Part shown: piece by piece, positions 29,431 through 38,603 of the stretch
How the letters are laid out: the number at the start of each line of letters is the position of its first letter
How positions within the stretch are numbered: the stretch's first letter is position 1
Source of the DNA: Bacteroidota bacterium
Lineage (GTDB): Bacteria > Bacteroidota > Bacteroidia > Bacteroidales > Prolixibacteraceae
Length of the DNA: 64,000 nucleotides
NCBI GenBank assembly: GCA_030684645.1
Contig: JAUXUF010000036.1
Span: 30,615-94,614 of the forward strand
Direction: 5' to 3'
Program-made: the position numbers and the translations under genes
Notes under the pieces: generated by a model
What the model saw: only the letters and a program-made list of their open reading frames with translations
Database searches by the model: none
Told to the model about the DNA's origin: nothing

Positions 29431-30678
29431 TTATGCTTTTACCTGATGGCCTTTTAGCGAATAAAAAAGGATAAACAAAAACAAGGGAATAGGAGCAAAA
29501 AATCCGCTTGACATCCCGAATGTGTCAGATATCGCACCCATTAGTGGCGGGAATATAGCTCCTCCAACAATGGCCATGACGATAAAAGAAGCAGCTTTTT
29601 TCGTTTTTGGCCCTAAATCTTTGATGCCAAGCGCAAAAATTGTTGGAAACATGATTGACATCAGAAAGAATATGGCATAAAGTGCGATTAGCGAAAACCA
29701 ACCCATATTCAGGCTAACCACCGGTAGCAACAAAATGCACAATGCGGAGTACAGAGCCAATATTCGCGTAGGTTTTATAAAACCCATAATATAACTTCCC
29801 GACATCCGACCGATCATAAAAAGGGCAAAGCCAATCGACAGAAAATATGGCCCATTCTTCACATCGAAACGGGGATACTGACCTTCATCGGTTACAAAGT
29901 TGATCAGATAACTGAAGATACCAGTCTGTGCCGCAACATAACAAAATTGCGCGATGACACCCAAAACAAAATGTGGCTGTTTAATTAATGGTATAAAAAA
30001 AGTTGGCTTCTCTTCTACTCCTGATACATCAATGCCATGCCCAAGTCCAACTTCTTCTTCAGAAATTTCAGGAAGAGGAAGACGCGAAAAAATCAGTGCA
30101 ACAGTTAAAACAACCAATCCGATGATACTTAAAGGTAAAATCATAGATGTCATTTTCTCGCCAGCCACATTGCTTTGATTTCCGTAAATCGATAAGGCTA
30201 TGAGTGGCCCAATGATCCAGGCCAGGCCATTGAATGACTGCGAAAAATTTATTCGTTGCTCGGCCGATTCCTTTGGCCCAAGTTTGGTGGTATATGGATT
30301 AGCAGCCGTTTCAAGTGTTGCCAGACCACAACCAAGGATAAACAAACAGGTCAGAAATACCCAGAATGATTCGAAAGAGGTTGTTCCTGCAATTAGAAAT
30401 GCGCCTGTGGCAAAAAGTGACAAGCCCAGAATAATCCCTTTTTTATATCCGAATCTTCGCATAAAATATCCGGCTGGTAGAGCCATAATGAAATAAGCTC
30501 CGTAAAGTGAAAACTGGATAAAACTGGATTGCCATTTCTTCAGATGAAGGATCTGCTGAAAATGTTTGTCCAATGTATCGATCATGCCATGCGCTATTCC
30601 CCAAAGAAAAAACAGGGACGAGATTAAAATAAAAGGGATCAGGAACTCTTTCGTCGTAAGTTTGTGCTTGTTGGCCAT
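29431..30678 (-). CDS. fucP: L-fucose:H+ symporter-type MFS permease (copy A)
   Basis: FLIPFILISSLFFLWGIAHGMIDTLDKHFQ; FILGCGLATLETAANPYTTKLGP; FNGLAWIIGPLIAL. Confidence 0.9.
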   Translation of the reverse strand: MANKHKLTTKEFLIPFILISSLFFLWGIAHGMIDTLDKHFQQILHLKKWQSSFIQFSLYGAYFIMALPAGYFMRRFGYKKGIILGLSLFATGAFLIAGTTSFESFWVFLTCLFILGCGLATLETAANPYTTKLGPKESAEQRINFSQSFNGLAWIIGPLIALSIYGNQSNVAGEKMTSMILPLSIIGLVVLTVALIFSRLPLPEISEEEVGLGHGIDVSGVEEKPTFFIPLIKQPHFVLGVIAQFCYVAAQTGIFSYLINFVTDEGQYPRFDVKNGPYFLSIGFALFMIGRMSGSYIMGFIKPTRILALYSALCILLLPVVSLNMGWFSLIALYAIFFLMSIMFPTIFALGIKDLGPKTKKAASFIVMAIVGGAIFPPLMGAISDTFGMSSGFFAPIPLFLFILFYSLKGHQVKA

Positions 30679-30771
30679 GGTTTGAATTTTATTTGGTTTA
30701 CGTTTAAGTCCTTCAACTCAGTTGGATGAAACTTCCTTTTAACCTTCAATTAATTGTGCTTGGTTCTGAAT

Positions 30772-32076
30772 CTACACTACATGAATTTTTATGGTGCGAT
30801 ATCCGTAAATAGCAATAACAACGAAACAGAAGAGCGGCAAAATAAATGAAAAGTTCACTGCCGGTATGCCGGCCACGGTGCCCAGATCAATTATTAACCC
30901 TTGAAGCGGCGGCATTAAAGCTCCGCCTACAATAGCCATAACCAATCCTGCCGCACCAAGTGTAGCATCTTCACCCAAACCTTCAAGGGCAATCCCATAT
31001 ATCGTAGGGAACATGAGCGACATAAAGGCAGAAACACCTATGAGGCTGTACAAACCAGCCATTCCCTGGATCAGGATTGCACCAAGGGTTAAAATAAATC
31101 CACCGGCGGCAAACGCTGTTAAAAGGACTCTCGAATTCAGGTATTTCATCAGCATGGTACTGATGAACCTGCTCGAAAGGAAGATTGCCATGGCAATGAT
31201 GTTGTAGTTTTGTGCTGTTGCCTTATTGATACCTAAATTTTCAGCATACTGGATAATGAATGTCCAGCACATTATTTGCGCTGCCACATAAAATACCTGG
31301 GCGATTACCCCTTCCCGGTATTTCACGTTGGCAATCAGTCTCCTGAAAGTGTCCATGGCATGGATGGTATGATCAGGATCTTTGCGCTTTGGCATCCTGA
31401 AAAAGTATATTGTCAGAAACATCAGGATAACGAAAAATCCGAGCAGAACATACGGGTCGCGGATTACCGACAGATCGTGTACCCGAATGGTTGCTTTTTC
31501 TGCTTCGCTCAACGTGTTAAAAACCAACTCGCCGGCATCGTTTCTGACATCAGACTTGAGGGAAGTCAGGATAAAATTTGAAGCGACAAACATGCCTAGC
31601 AATGATCCCATCGGATTAAATGATTGTGACAGGTTCAGTCGACGGGTCGCCGTTTCTTCGGAACCCATGGAAAGAATATAAGGATTGGCTGTTGTTTCCA
31701 GAAATGCCAGCCCGAAGGTTAGAATGTATAATGATAAAAGGAAGAATTCAAAAATTCCATATTTTGCTGCCGGATAAAACAGGAGTGCCCCTGAAGCATA
31801 TAATGCCAATCCGACCAAAATCCCTTTTTTATAACTGTACCTTTTTACATACAGTGCAGCAGGAATAGCCATGGTAGCATATCCGCCGTAAAAGGCAAAC
31901 TGAATCAATGCTGCCCTTGCGTTCGATATTTCCATTACGGTTTTAAATGCCGCAACCATCGGATTGGTGATGTCGTTCGCAAATCCCCAAAGGGCAAACA
32001 GACTTGTAATTAGAATGAAAGGAACCAGTAGTTCCTTTGAAACAACTCTTTCTTTAAGTTTACTGTTCACCCGCAA
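30772..32076 (-). CDS. L-fucose:H+ symporter-type MFS permease (copy B)
   Basis: LLVPFILITSLFALWGFANDITNPMVAAFKTVMEIS; LTFGLAFLETTANPYILSMG; SQSFNPMGSLLGM. Confidence 0.88.
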   Translation of the reverse strand: MRVNSKLKERVVSKELLVPFILITSLFALWGFANDITNPMVAAFKTVMEISNARAALIQFAFYGGYATMAIPAALYVKRYSYKKGILVGLALYASGALLFYPAAKYGIFEFFLLSLYILTFGLAFLETTANPYILSMGSEETATRRLNLSQSFNPMGSLLGMFVASNFILTSLKSDVRNDAGELVFNTLSEAEKATIRVHDLSVIRDPYVLLGFFVILMFLTIYFFRMPKRKDPDHTIHAMDTFRRLIANVKYREGVIAQVFYVAAQIMCWTFIIQYAENLGINKATAQNYNIIAMAIFLSSRFISTMLMKYLNSRVLLTAFAAGGFILTLGAILIQGMAGLYSLIGVSAFMSLMFPTIYGIALEGLGEDATLGAAGLVMAIVGGALMPPLQGLIIDLGTVAGIPAVNFSFILPLFCFVVIAIYGYRTIKIHVV

Positions 32077-32234
32077 GTTTGTTAAGTTTAATATGAGAAT
32101 ATTTCTTCCGAATTAAATCTTTCAGAAATAGATTTAACACAAAAAATAAGAATTCAAAAATCATGAAACAATTCTGAAAACGCAAATTCATTTTTACAGG
32201 TAATCGCTTGTAAAGCAATGCAAAGTATGAAAGA

Positions 32235-32256
32235 TGTTACGAAACATTTTGTAACA
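32235..32256. promoter_or_regulatory. Imperfect palindrome TGTTACGAAACATTTTGTAACA upstream of fucP copy B, candidate operator
   Basis: 22 bp, 18/22 positions symmetric; lies in the divergent gap between copy B and the cyclophilin gene. Confidence 0.45.
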
Positions 32257-32399
32257 CTGCAAAACTCTGCATTCAGGCCATAGATCCTGTCAATTTGTTT
32301 TTCAAATTACGATAGTAAGATTTTCTGGTAAATCACCCATCCTGTACTGTGCTGAATAGAGTTGATGCTTTCAACAAATACTGATTGTGGTAAAATTTA

Positions 32400-32407
32400 T
32401 ACCTTTG
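32400..32407 (+). promoter_or_regulatory. Bacteroidetes-type -7 element (TACCTTTG) upstream of the cyclophilin gene
   Basis: TAnnTTTG match 25 bp before the ATG; no clear -33 TTTG at ideal spacing. Confidence 0.4.
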
Positions 32408-32432
32408 CATCCAAACTTTAAATATCAGCAAA

Positions 32433-32870
32433 ATGAGCAAAGCAGAAATTTATACCAGCAAAGGTGTTATGAAAGTGAATTTTTACGATGAAGATGCACC
32501 GGGCACTGTCGCTAATTTTATCAAGTTGTCGAAAAGCGGTTTTTACGATGGTTTGACTTTCCATCGTGTAATTCCTGATTTTGTGATCCAGGGTGGTTGT
32601 CCTGATGGAACAGGTGCCGGTGCCCCAGGTTATAAAATCCCTTGTGAATTGGATGGCGAAAACCAGTTTCACGACCGTGGAGTTTTATCGATGGCTCATG
32701 CCGGACGCAATACAGGTGGTTCGCAGTTTTTTGTCTGCCACAGTCGCCGGAATACGGCTCACCTCGACCGCAAGCACACTTGCTTTGGCAAGGTTTACGA
32801 AGGGCTCGAAGTTATCGATGCCATTCGCCAGGGCGATTTGATTGAAAAGATCGTTATTATTGAAGAATAG
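32433..32870 (+). CDS. Cyclophilin-type peptidylprolyl isomerase
   Basis: [58 protein letters not shown]. Confidence 0.97.
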   Translation: MSKAEIYTSKGVMKVNFYDEDAPGTVANFIKLSKSGFYDGLTFHRVIPDFVIQGGCPDGTGAGAPGYKIPCELDGENQFHDRGVLSMAHAGRNTGGSQFFVCHSRRNTAHLDRKHTCFGKVYEGLEVIDAIRQGDLIEKIVIIEE

Positions 32871-32877
32871 AACATCA

Positions 32878-32905
32878 GAACCCTCGCAACTCGCGGGGGT
32901 TTCTT
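32878..32905 (+). terminator. Rho-independent terminator after cyclophilin
   Basis: aaccctcgc-aactc-gcgggggttt, 9 bp stem with one G-U pair. Confidence 0.75.
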
Positions 32906-32909
32906 ATTA

Positions 32910-33578
32910 TCAGAAATCAGATGCTGCTTTTTCGATCTTCGAATTTAGCATATCCTTGCCTTTATTCAGTTGTTTGACCCTCAGCGGATCGTCGTAGATC
33001 CAGCAGATGGCTTTGTAGCGTGAACCTTTGGGAATGGAAGCTACTCCTATTTTTATGGTTTTGGTACCGAACTCCCAAATGTCTGTCCATTGAAGCTGGG
33101 TTTCAACAAAAGCAAAATCATCCGGATATCCGAAACTCTTTTTGGGTTTGTCGTATTTGGTGGTAATAATCTCTTTCAGGTTCTCAACCTTTGCCCTCAC
33201 CGATGATTCGAGATGGAGCGACGACTCTGAATCCGTTTGCAACTGAAGCATGTAAAGTTGTCCGGCATCGTTAAACGTGGGTGAAAAAGAATACTGGCAG
33301 GCACCCAGCGTTTTACTATTTCCTTGATTTAGTGTTCTTTTCATGATCTCTTTTACGGTATCACGCGACATCCCGAATTTCAGTTCGCCAAAAGCGGTCA
33401 TGGCCTGATCGAGTCGGGCAGCTTTAGCCAGACTGTCGGCCAGAAAGTTTTCGCGCTCCAATTGTTGAACGACTAAAATAGAATCAGCTTTTCTTTTTTC
33501 AGCTAATCCCTTCTTTCTGTTCGAATTACATGAACCCATCAGAAATAATACGGCGAGTAAAAAGAAAATGGATTTCAT
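32910..33578 (-). CDS. Hypothetical lipoprotein
   Basis: MKSIFFLLAVLFLMGSCNSNRKK lipobox; remainder not recognised. Confidence 0.75.
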   Translation of the reverse strand: MKSIFFLLAVLFLMGSCNSNRKKGLAEKRKADSILVVQQLERENFLADSLAKAARLDQAMTAFGELKFGMSRDTVKEIMKRTLNQGNSKTLGACQYSFSPTFNDAGQLYMLQLQTDSESSLHLESSVRAKVENLKEIITTKYDKPKKSFGYPDDFAFVETQLQWTDIWEFGTKTIKIGVASIPKGSRYKAICWIYDDPLRVKQLNKGKDMLNSKIEKAASDF

Positions 33579-33608
33579 AGCGGAATTTTTTATATAGTTT
33601 TACCCTGA

Positions 33609-33643
33609 ATTCCTTATTTTTGATGCTCTCAAAAATAAGGAAT
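33609..33643. repeat. Perfect 15 bp inverted repeat (attccttatttttga-tgctc-tcaaaaataaggaat)
   Basis: Arms 33609-33623 and 33629-33643 are exact reverse complements with a 5 nt loop. Confidence 0.85.
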
Positions 33644-33765
33644 CTGATTAATTAACCTTTATAAAACTGATTAATTTAATTTTGAATGGTCATTTTATCT
33701 GTTAATATTCAGGATTATAGAAGCAATTTTATGAATTATATCAAATAGATCTGTAGGTCGGATAA

Positions 33766-34059
33766 TTCAAAAGGGATCTTTCTTACTTGGGAATCATCGG
33801 TATTTTATCGCTTTTCGGTGTAATAAATCTTAAATTTAACGATAAGAAAAATCTTTTTTGGCGAGGATTGATAGGAAGTGTCGCGGTTTATCTGTTTTAT
33901 CTGACCATCATCAAGCTGGGAGTTGGAAGGGGTTCTGTTTATATTTATTCATACCCCATTTTTGCGACATTATTCAGTATGATTATACTGAAAGAAAGAG
34001 TGGAGCCCATCAAGTTGGTGGTTATTTTCATATCCTTTGCAGGGCTTGTTTTGCTTTAG
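33766..34059 (+). pseudogene. EamA/DMT transporter fragment (about 90 aa, no ATG start)
   Basis: FWRGLIGSVAVYLFYLTIIKLGVGRGSVYIYSYPIFATLFSMIILKERVEPIKLVVIFISFAGLVLL is part of a single EamA repeat; intact family members have two repeats of about 140 aa. In-frame stop at 33763 and no ATG. Confidence 0.6.
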
Positions 34060-34212
34060 TGATCATCAATTTCAGAATAGGTAAAAAGAGCAGGATCCTG
34101 AAATTGGTGGAATAGGCTGAAAAACAAATCGGTATCCCGTTCAAGAGTAAACTGCCATTTCTGAAAATAATTAGAATTTTCTAATCTTTTATAAATCATT
34201 ACATTTCAAATC

Positions 34213-35790
34213 ATGAAACTAACTAAATTAAAAACCTTTGTTATGACAAGTGTGGTATTGACCGTATTCTTAGGTCAAACAGGCTGTACCCCAACCTATC
34301 TTTCGAAAGAAAACATCATTCCAAAACCGGTTTCGGTTGTTCCCACAGGAAGTTCATTTAACATGAACGATCAGACTGATATTTACGTACAGGGCGAATC
34401 GGCCGAAATGAAACAAGTCGGTCAGTACCTTGCTGACAAGTTGAATATTTCAACCGGATTGGGGCTTGAAGTAAAATCTACCATTGAGGCTCCAACTCCG
34501 GGGAATATCTTTTTGTCAATTTCGGGCGATGATGCCGAATTGGGCGATGAAGGTTACCAACTAACGATTACGAAAGAATCGGTCAGTCTGTTAGCCAACA
34601 AACCTGCCGGATTGTTCCATGGTATTCAAACCATTCGCCAGATTTTACCTGCTAAAGTCGAAATGAATTCTGTTCAGAAAGGGCCGTGGAAGCTGGCAAC
34701 CGGAACCATCCGCGATTTTTCGACCTATGGGTATCGTGGTTCTATGCTCGATGTGGCCCGTCATTTCTTTGAAGTGGATGAGCTAAAAAGTTTAATCGAC
34801 CAGATGGCTTTCTACAAAATGAATGTATTTCACCTGCATTTGTCTGACGATCAGGGATGGCGGATCGAAATCAAATCGTGGCCAAACCTGACTAAACATG
34901 GTGGAAGCACCGAAGTGGGCGGTGGCGAAGGCGGTTTTTATACTCAGGAGCAATATTCCGGTATCGTCAAATACGCTCAGGACAGGTACATTACCATTAT
35001 TCCTGAAATCGATATGCCGGGGCATATCAACGCAGCTATGGCCTCGTATCCTGAATTAAACTGCAACGGAAAAGCCACTGAATTGTACACCGGAATTGAA
35101 GTCGGGTTCAGCTCTTTTTGCACGGGCAAGGAAATTACCTACAAGTTTATAGATGATGTGATTCGGGAGCTGGCCGCGTTAACACCTGGCCCATACATCC
35201 ACATTGGTGGCGATGAATCCCATTCAACCAAAATTGAAGACTATATCCCGTTTGTCAACCGTGTTCAGGATATGGTAATTGCTCATGGCAAAAAAGTACT
35301 TGGATGGGACGAAATAGCTCTTTCAACCTTAAAGCCAAATACCATTGCTCAATATTGGGCAAAAGCCGAAAATGCCACAAAAGCGGTAGCTCAGGGAGCA
35401 AAAGTATTAATGTCGCCTGCCAAATATGCTTACCTCGATATGCAGTACGATTCTACCAGTACCTTTGGATTGCATTGGGCTGGTTATGTTGAAGTGGACA
35501 AAGGTTACAACTGGGATCCCGGAAACCTTGAACCCGAAATTAAAAAGGAAAACATTATTGGGATTGAAGCGCCACTTTGGTCCGAAACTGTTTCGAACCG
35601 TCAGGAAGCCGAATACCTGATTTTCCCACGCCTCCCCGGATATGCCGAAATCGGCTGGACTCCTGTGGAATTACGGAATTGGGACAACTACAAAGTTCGA
35701 TTGGCGAACCACGGCGAACGGATGAAAGCCATGAATATCAACTTCTATCCATCCAAACTTGTGCCGTGGAACACAAAGGATGTGAAATAA
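34213..35790 (+). CDS. Beta-N-acetylhexosaminidase (GH20), lipoprotein
   Basis: FHLHLSDDQGWRIEIKSWP, ITIIPEIDMPGHINAAMASYPELN, PYIHIGGDESH catalytic D-E motif; lipobox GQTGCTP. Confidence 0.96.
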   Translation: MKLTKLKTFVMTSVVLTVFLGQTGCTPTYLSKENIIPKPVSVVPTGSSFNMNDQTDIYVQGESAEMKQVGQYLADKLNISTGLGLEVKSTIEAPTPGNIFLSISGDDAELGDEGYQLTITKESVSLLANKPAGLFHGIQTIRQILPAKVEMNSVQKGPWKLATGTIRDFSTYGYRGSMLDVARHFFEVDELKSLIDQMAFYKMNVFHLHLSDDQGWRIEIKSWPNLTKHGGSTEVGGGEGGFYTQEQYSGIVKYAQDRYITIIPEIDMPGHINAAMASYPELNCNGKATELYTGIEVGFSSFCTGKEITYKFIDDVIRELAALTPGPYIHIGGDESHSTKIEDYIPFVNRVQDMVIAHGKKVLGWDEIALSTLKPNTIAQYWAKAENATKAVAQGAKVLMSPAKYAYLDMQYDSTSTFGLHWAGYVEVDKGYNWDPGNLEPEIKKENIIGIEAPLWSETVSNRQEAEYLIFPRLPGYAEIGWTPVELRNWDNYKVRLANHGERMKAMNINFYPSKLVPWNTKDVK

Positions 35791-36002
35791 CATTCAATGA
35801 TGTAAATTTTAGAACAAACGCTCCTTGGATGGGGCGTTTGTTGCATGGAGCGACTGTTATGGGTTCAATCTTCCCGCCTGTTAATCCATCCGGAAAGCCT
35901 GACTGAAGGCCTTTTTGTTCTGAGGCGATTGAGAAAGGAATCTTCATTTTATAAAATCAATAACCGCCTGATACGGGAAGTGAAAAATTAGGAAGGCATC
36001 TC

Positions 36003-37283
36003 TTATTCCTCCTTTTCATAAGCTTCCTCCTCTTCCATTGATTTGACGTTCGGGTTGTTACCTATCTTGTCGTTGAAATCGACGTAGAAGTTCTTCGTGG
36101 GCTTAAGTGAATCAAGGTAAGCACGAAACTGATCACCTCTTTTCATTTTGACGTCGGCTTGAGTAGGGTTCCAGTCAGGAAATGTACCCTCCAGTGAAAT
36201 AAAATCGGCTAAGACTGTTGCCGGCATTCGGGGCTCCTTGTCTATCCGGTAATGGAGAATATGGGTTTGCGGATTAGCCTCAATCACTGTTGCAATAGCC
36301 GGAACTCCCGTTGTCATGAGCTTCTTATGATTGCCAGGATTGGTTGTTGGAGTATCCATGGCACCGGTAAGCATCATGCGAAATACAAAGAGAAAACAAA
36401 GCCCTGTTAATCCAAAAAAGAGCGGAAACAGGTACAGCTCGTCCCAGGCGTTTACAATTCCTTTTTCAGGATGATCGGCAAGGTAAATGACCTCAACCAC
36501 TTCACCACTTTTCAAAGGAGAAGCCAGCGGCCCTTTCTTCGACGATCCCAGAATCGTGTGCGACTTGCCGGAATAATCTTCAAATTTGATCTCCGGAAAA
36601 TCACTGGTTAACATATCATCGTGATCTTTCTTTGATACGAACCCGACGACATGGCCAACCGCCTTAATACCGTTGAATTTCAGGTCGAGCGCTCTTTTGG
36701 AGAACACATACGTTACTGTCATACAGATGGGAATAACGATAGATAACAGGAACAGAACCGGAAAACGAAAAGGATTCAGTCGAAAGCGGGAAATAACGGC
36801 AGGCAAGAGATGGAAGGGATCATCCATCGAAGAATCACCTGAAATAAGAATGCCTGAAATCCAAATCAGGATTAATAAAATGGCAAAACCCAGAACAAAG
36901 CCAGCCGGACCGATCGGAAACTCTTTCCATTGAAGAATTTGAGCATTTTTGGGATTTGACTTGCTATAGGCCAGGGTAACTATTTCTCCCACTTGTATAG
37001 TCGGTGACTCGGAATAAGACCGGCCACTGACCCTAAACCGTTCACCTTCAGACGTGACAAATTCAACCAATGGTGATTTCAACGTTTCTTTCCCTGGCTC
37101 GCTGGATACGCGTGAATTGGTATCCATTCCAACTACGGTACCTTCTGCTCTTGTGCCTGTAATCAGCAAGCCGACAGAATTCTTCATGATATATCCGGCC
37201 AGAAGCAGCAAAAGCAAAACAAAAATACTCAACATCCATCCAATCCAATTTGTCGGCATAGTTGTGAAATTTAAAATTTTCAA
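36003..37283 (-). CDS. DUF3592-like membrane protein
   Basis: Repeated 'GTRAEGTVVGMDTN...PLVEFVTSEGERFRVSG...VGEIVTLAYSKSNPKNAQI' and 'GIKAVGHVVGFVSKK...PEIKFEDYSGKSHTILG...SGEVVEVIYLADHPEKGIV' with TM helices. Confidence 0.75.
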   Translation of the reverse strand: MKILNFTTMPTNWIGWMLSIFVLLLLLLAGYIMKNSVGLLITGTRAEGTVVGMDTNSRVSSEPGKETLKSPLVEFVTSEGERFRVSGRSYSESPTIQVGEIVTLAYSKSNPKNAQILQWKEFPIGPAGFVLGFAILLILIWISGILISGDSSMDDPFHLLPAVISRFRLNPFRFPVLFLLSIVIPICMTVTYVFSKRALDLKFNGIKAVGHVVGFVSKKDHDDMLTSDFPEIKFEDYSGKSHTILGSSKKGPLASPLKSGEVVEVIYLADHPEKGIVNAWDELYLFPLFFGLTGLCFLFVFRMMLTGAMDTPTTNPGNHKKLMTTGVPAIATVIEANPQTHILHYRIDKEPRMPATVLADFISLEGTFPDWNPTQADVKMKRGDQFRAYLDSLKPTKNFYVDFNDKIGNNPNVKSMEEEEAYEKEE

Positions 37284-37303
37284 TTTAATTTTTGCATAGA
37301 TTT

Positions 37304-37599
37304 TACCTTTCCGGTGTACGACAAAATTCCCTTTTTAGTGTTTTTTCGTGATTTCGTGCCTTGGTAGCTAAAAAAACTTGACACGAAGAAGAACTGTGAT
37401 TGGATTTTTTATCCCGTCAGGGATTCAAGGTCGGTAAAAATCATTAATAGAGCAAGGTTTCGTCCCGGACGGGACGAAAGAATCATATCCCCCCATTCTC
37501 TCTACCGACCGATTGTGCCTAACGGCACAGTTTTGCCCTAAGAACAATATCCTGAACCTTTCATTAAGGGAATTTTGTCGTACACCCTACCTTTCCGGT
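37304..37599. mobile_element. MITE-like element: 21 bp perfect terminal inverted repeats flanked by a 12 bp direct repeat
   Basis: TIRs ggtgtacgacaaaattccctt (37313-37333) and aagggaattttgtcgtacacc (37566-37586); tacctttccggt at 37304-37315 and 37588-37599; no ORF inside. Confidence 0.75.
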
Positions 37600-37660
37600 A
37601 AACTGAATTCCTCAACAAGTAAAAACCTCATCTGCAACATCTTTCGGCAATATTTTCACT

Positions 37661-37993
37661 TTAGTTCCATGTGAAACGTTCATGTTTAATGTTATGAGCC
37701 AACATAAACTCCCCAAATAATGAGTAAGCTTTATTAACACTAAATTCCTTTTTAATTGATTGTAACAGACCTGACTTATCCCCAACCTTTAAATTAAAAA
37801 CCGGATAGAATTTCTTTACTTCCTCTGGTTCTATGGTATAGCTATATTCATAATCAGAATTTCCCCAGGCTTCTTCAACAAATTTACCAGTATCATACCC
37901 ATCAAAGTATAACTGGTCTTTCTCGTTAAAATAGATCTGGATAGACATTTTAATGTTGGAATTTTCCAAATAGAACAAAGTCACTTTCTCCAT
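37661..37993 (-). CDS. Hypothetical protein
   Basis: ORF-track call MEKVTLFYLENSNIKMSIQIYFNEKDQLYFDGYDTG...; plausible spacing to 38003 gene. Confidence 0.6.
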   Translation of the reverse strand: MEKVTLFYLENSNIKMSIQIYFNEKDQLYFDGYDTGKFVEEAWGNSDYEYSYTIEPEEVKKFYPVFNLKVGDKSGLLQSIKKEFSVNKAYSLFGEFMLAHNIKHERFTWN

Positions 37994-38002
37994 TTCACAT
38001 GA

Positions 38003-38602
38003 TCATTTTATTAATTCGTCAAAGCTAAATTTGTAAACCTCGCGGCTGGAAACAAAATATAGCGATGTTTTGTCAAACGTGAAGTCATAAATACCGGGCA
38101 TACAATGTTTGTTTTTTAGTCTTTTACCCTTAAATATCAGAACACTATACACGGTATTGTTGCTGCTCCTTATGTTTTTATACCACTCTTCCAATACAAT
38201 TTTATATCCTTTATAATCTTCTGAAACAGTAAACTGCGAGGTGGTTGTCTGGAATAAAATGCCATTTTTTATCGTGTTTTTTCCAACATTCCGTATATAC
38301 TTGTTTTCAGCAGTCTCAGGAACAAAACCCGGCAAAGTACCGATTACCAGACCATTTTCTTTGTTGATAACAAAATTTTTATCGTCATAAACATGTTGGG
38401 TGTTACCGAGTTCGTTAAGGTTACTCTTGAAATAGATTTCACTAATGATTAAACTGTCGTTTTGCATATTGATAATGTAGCCCATCTTGTCTGGAATTTT
38501 CCATTCGTATTTTACATTCAACCTGCATTCCCTGCATTTAAAACAACACGAAGACAGCAATACTGCCAGGATGGAGACTAAAAAGGTGAATATTTTTTTC
38601 AT
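38003..38602 (-). CDS. Hypothetical lipoprotein
   Basis: MKKIFTFLVSILAVLLSSCCFKC lipobox; not otherwise recognised. Confidence 0.65.
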   Translation of the reverse strand: MKKIFTFLVSILAVLLSSCCFKCRECRLNVKYEWKIPDKMGYIINMQNDSLIISEIYFKSNLNELGNTQHVYDDKNFVINKENGLVIGTLPGFVPETAENKYIRNVGKNTIKNGILFQTTTSQFTVSEDYKGYKIVLEEWYKNIRSSNNTVYSVLIFKGKRLKNKHCMPGIYDFTFDKTSLYFVSSREVYKFSFDELIK

Positions 38603-38603
38603 T

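Noticed and set aside
35815-35842. acaaacgc ... gcgtttgt inverted repeat after the GH20 gene
   Set aside because: Probably an ordinary terminator-like hairpin, but it lacks a clear T-tract, so it was not listed as a terminator.
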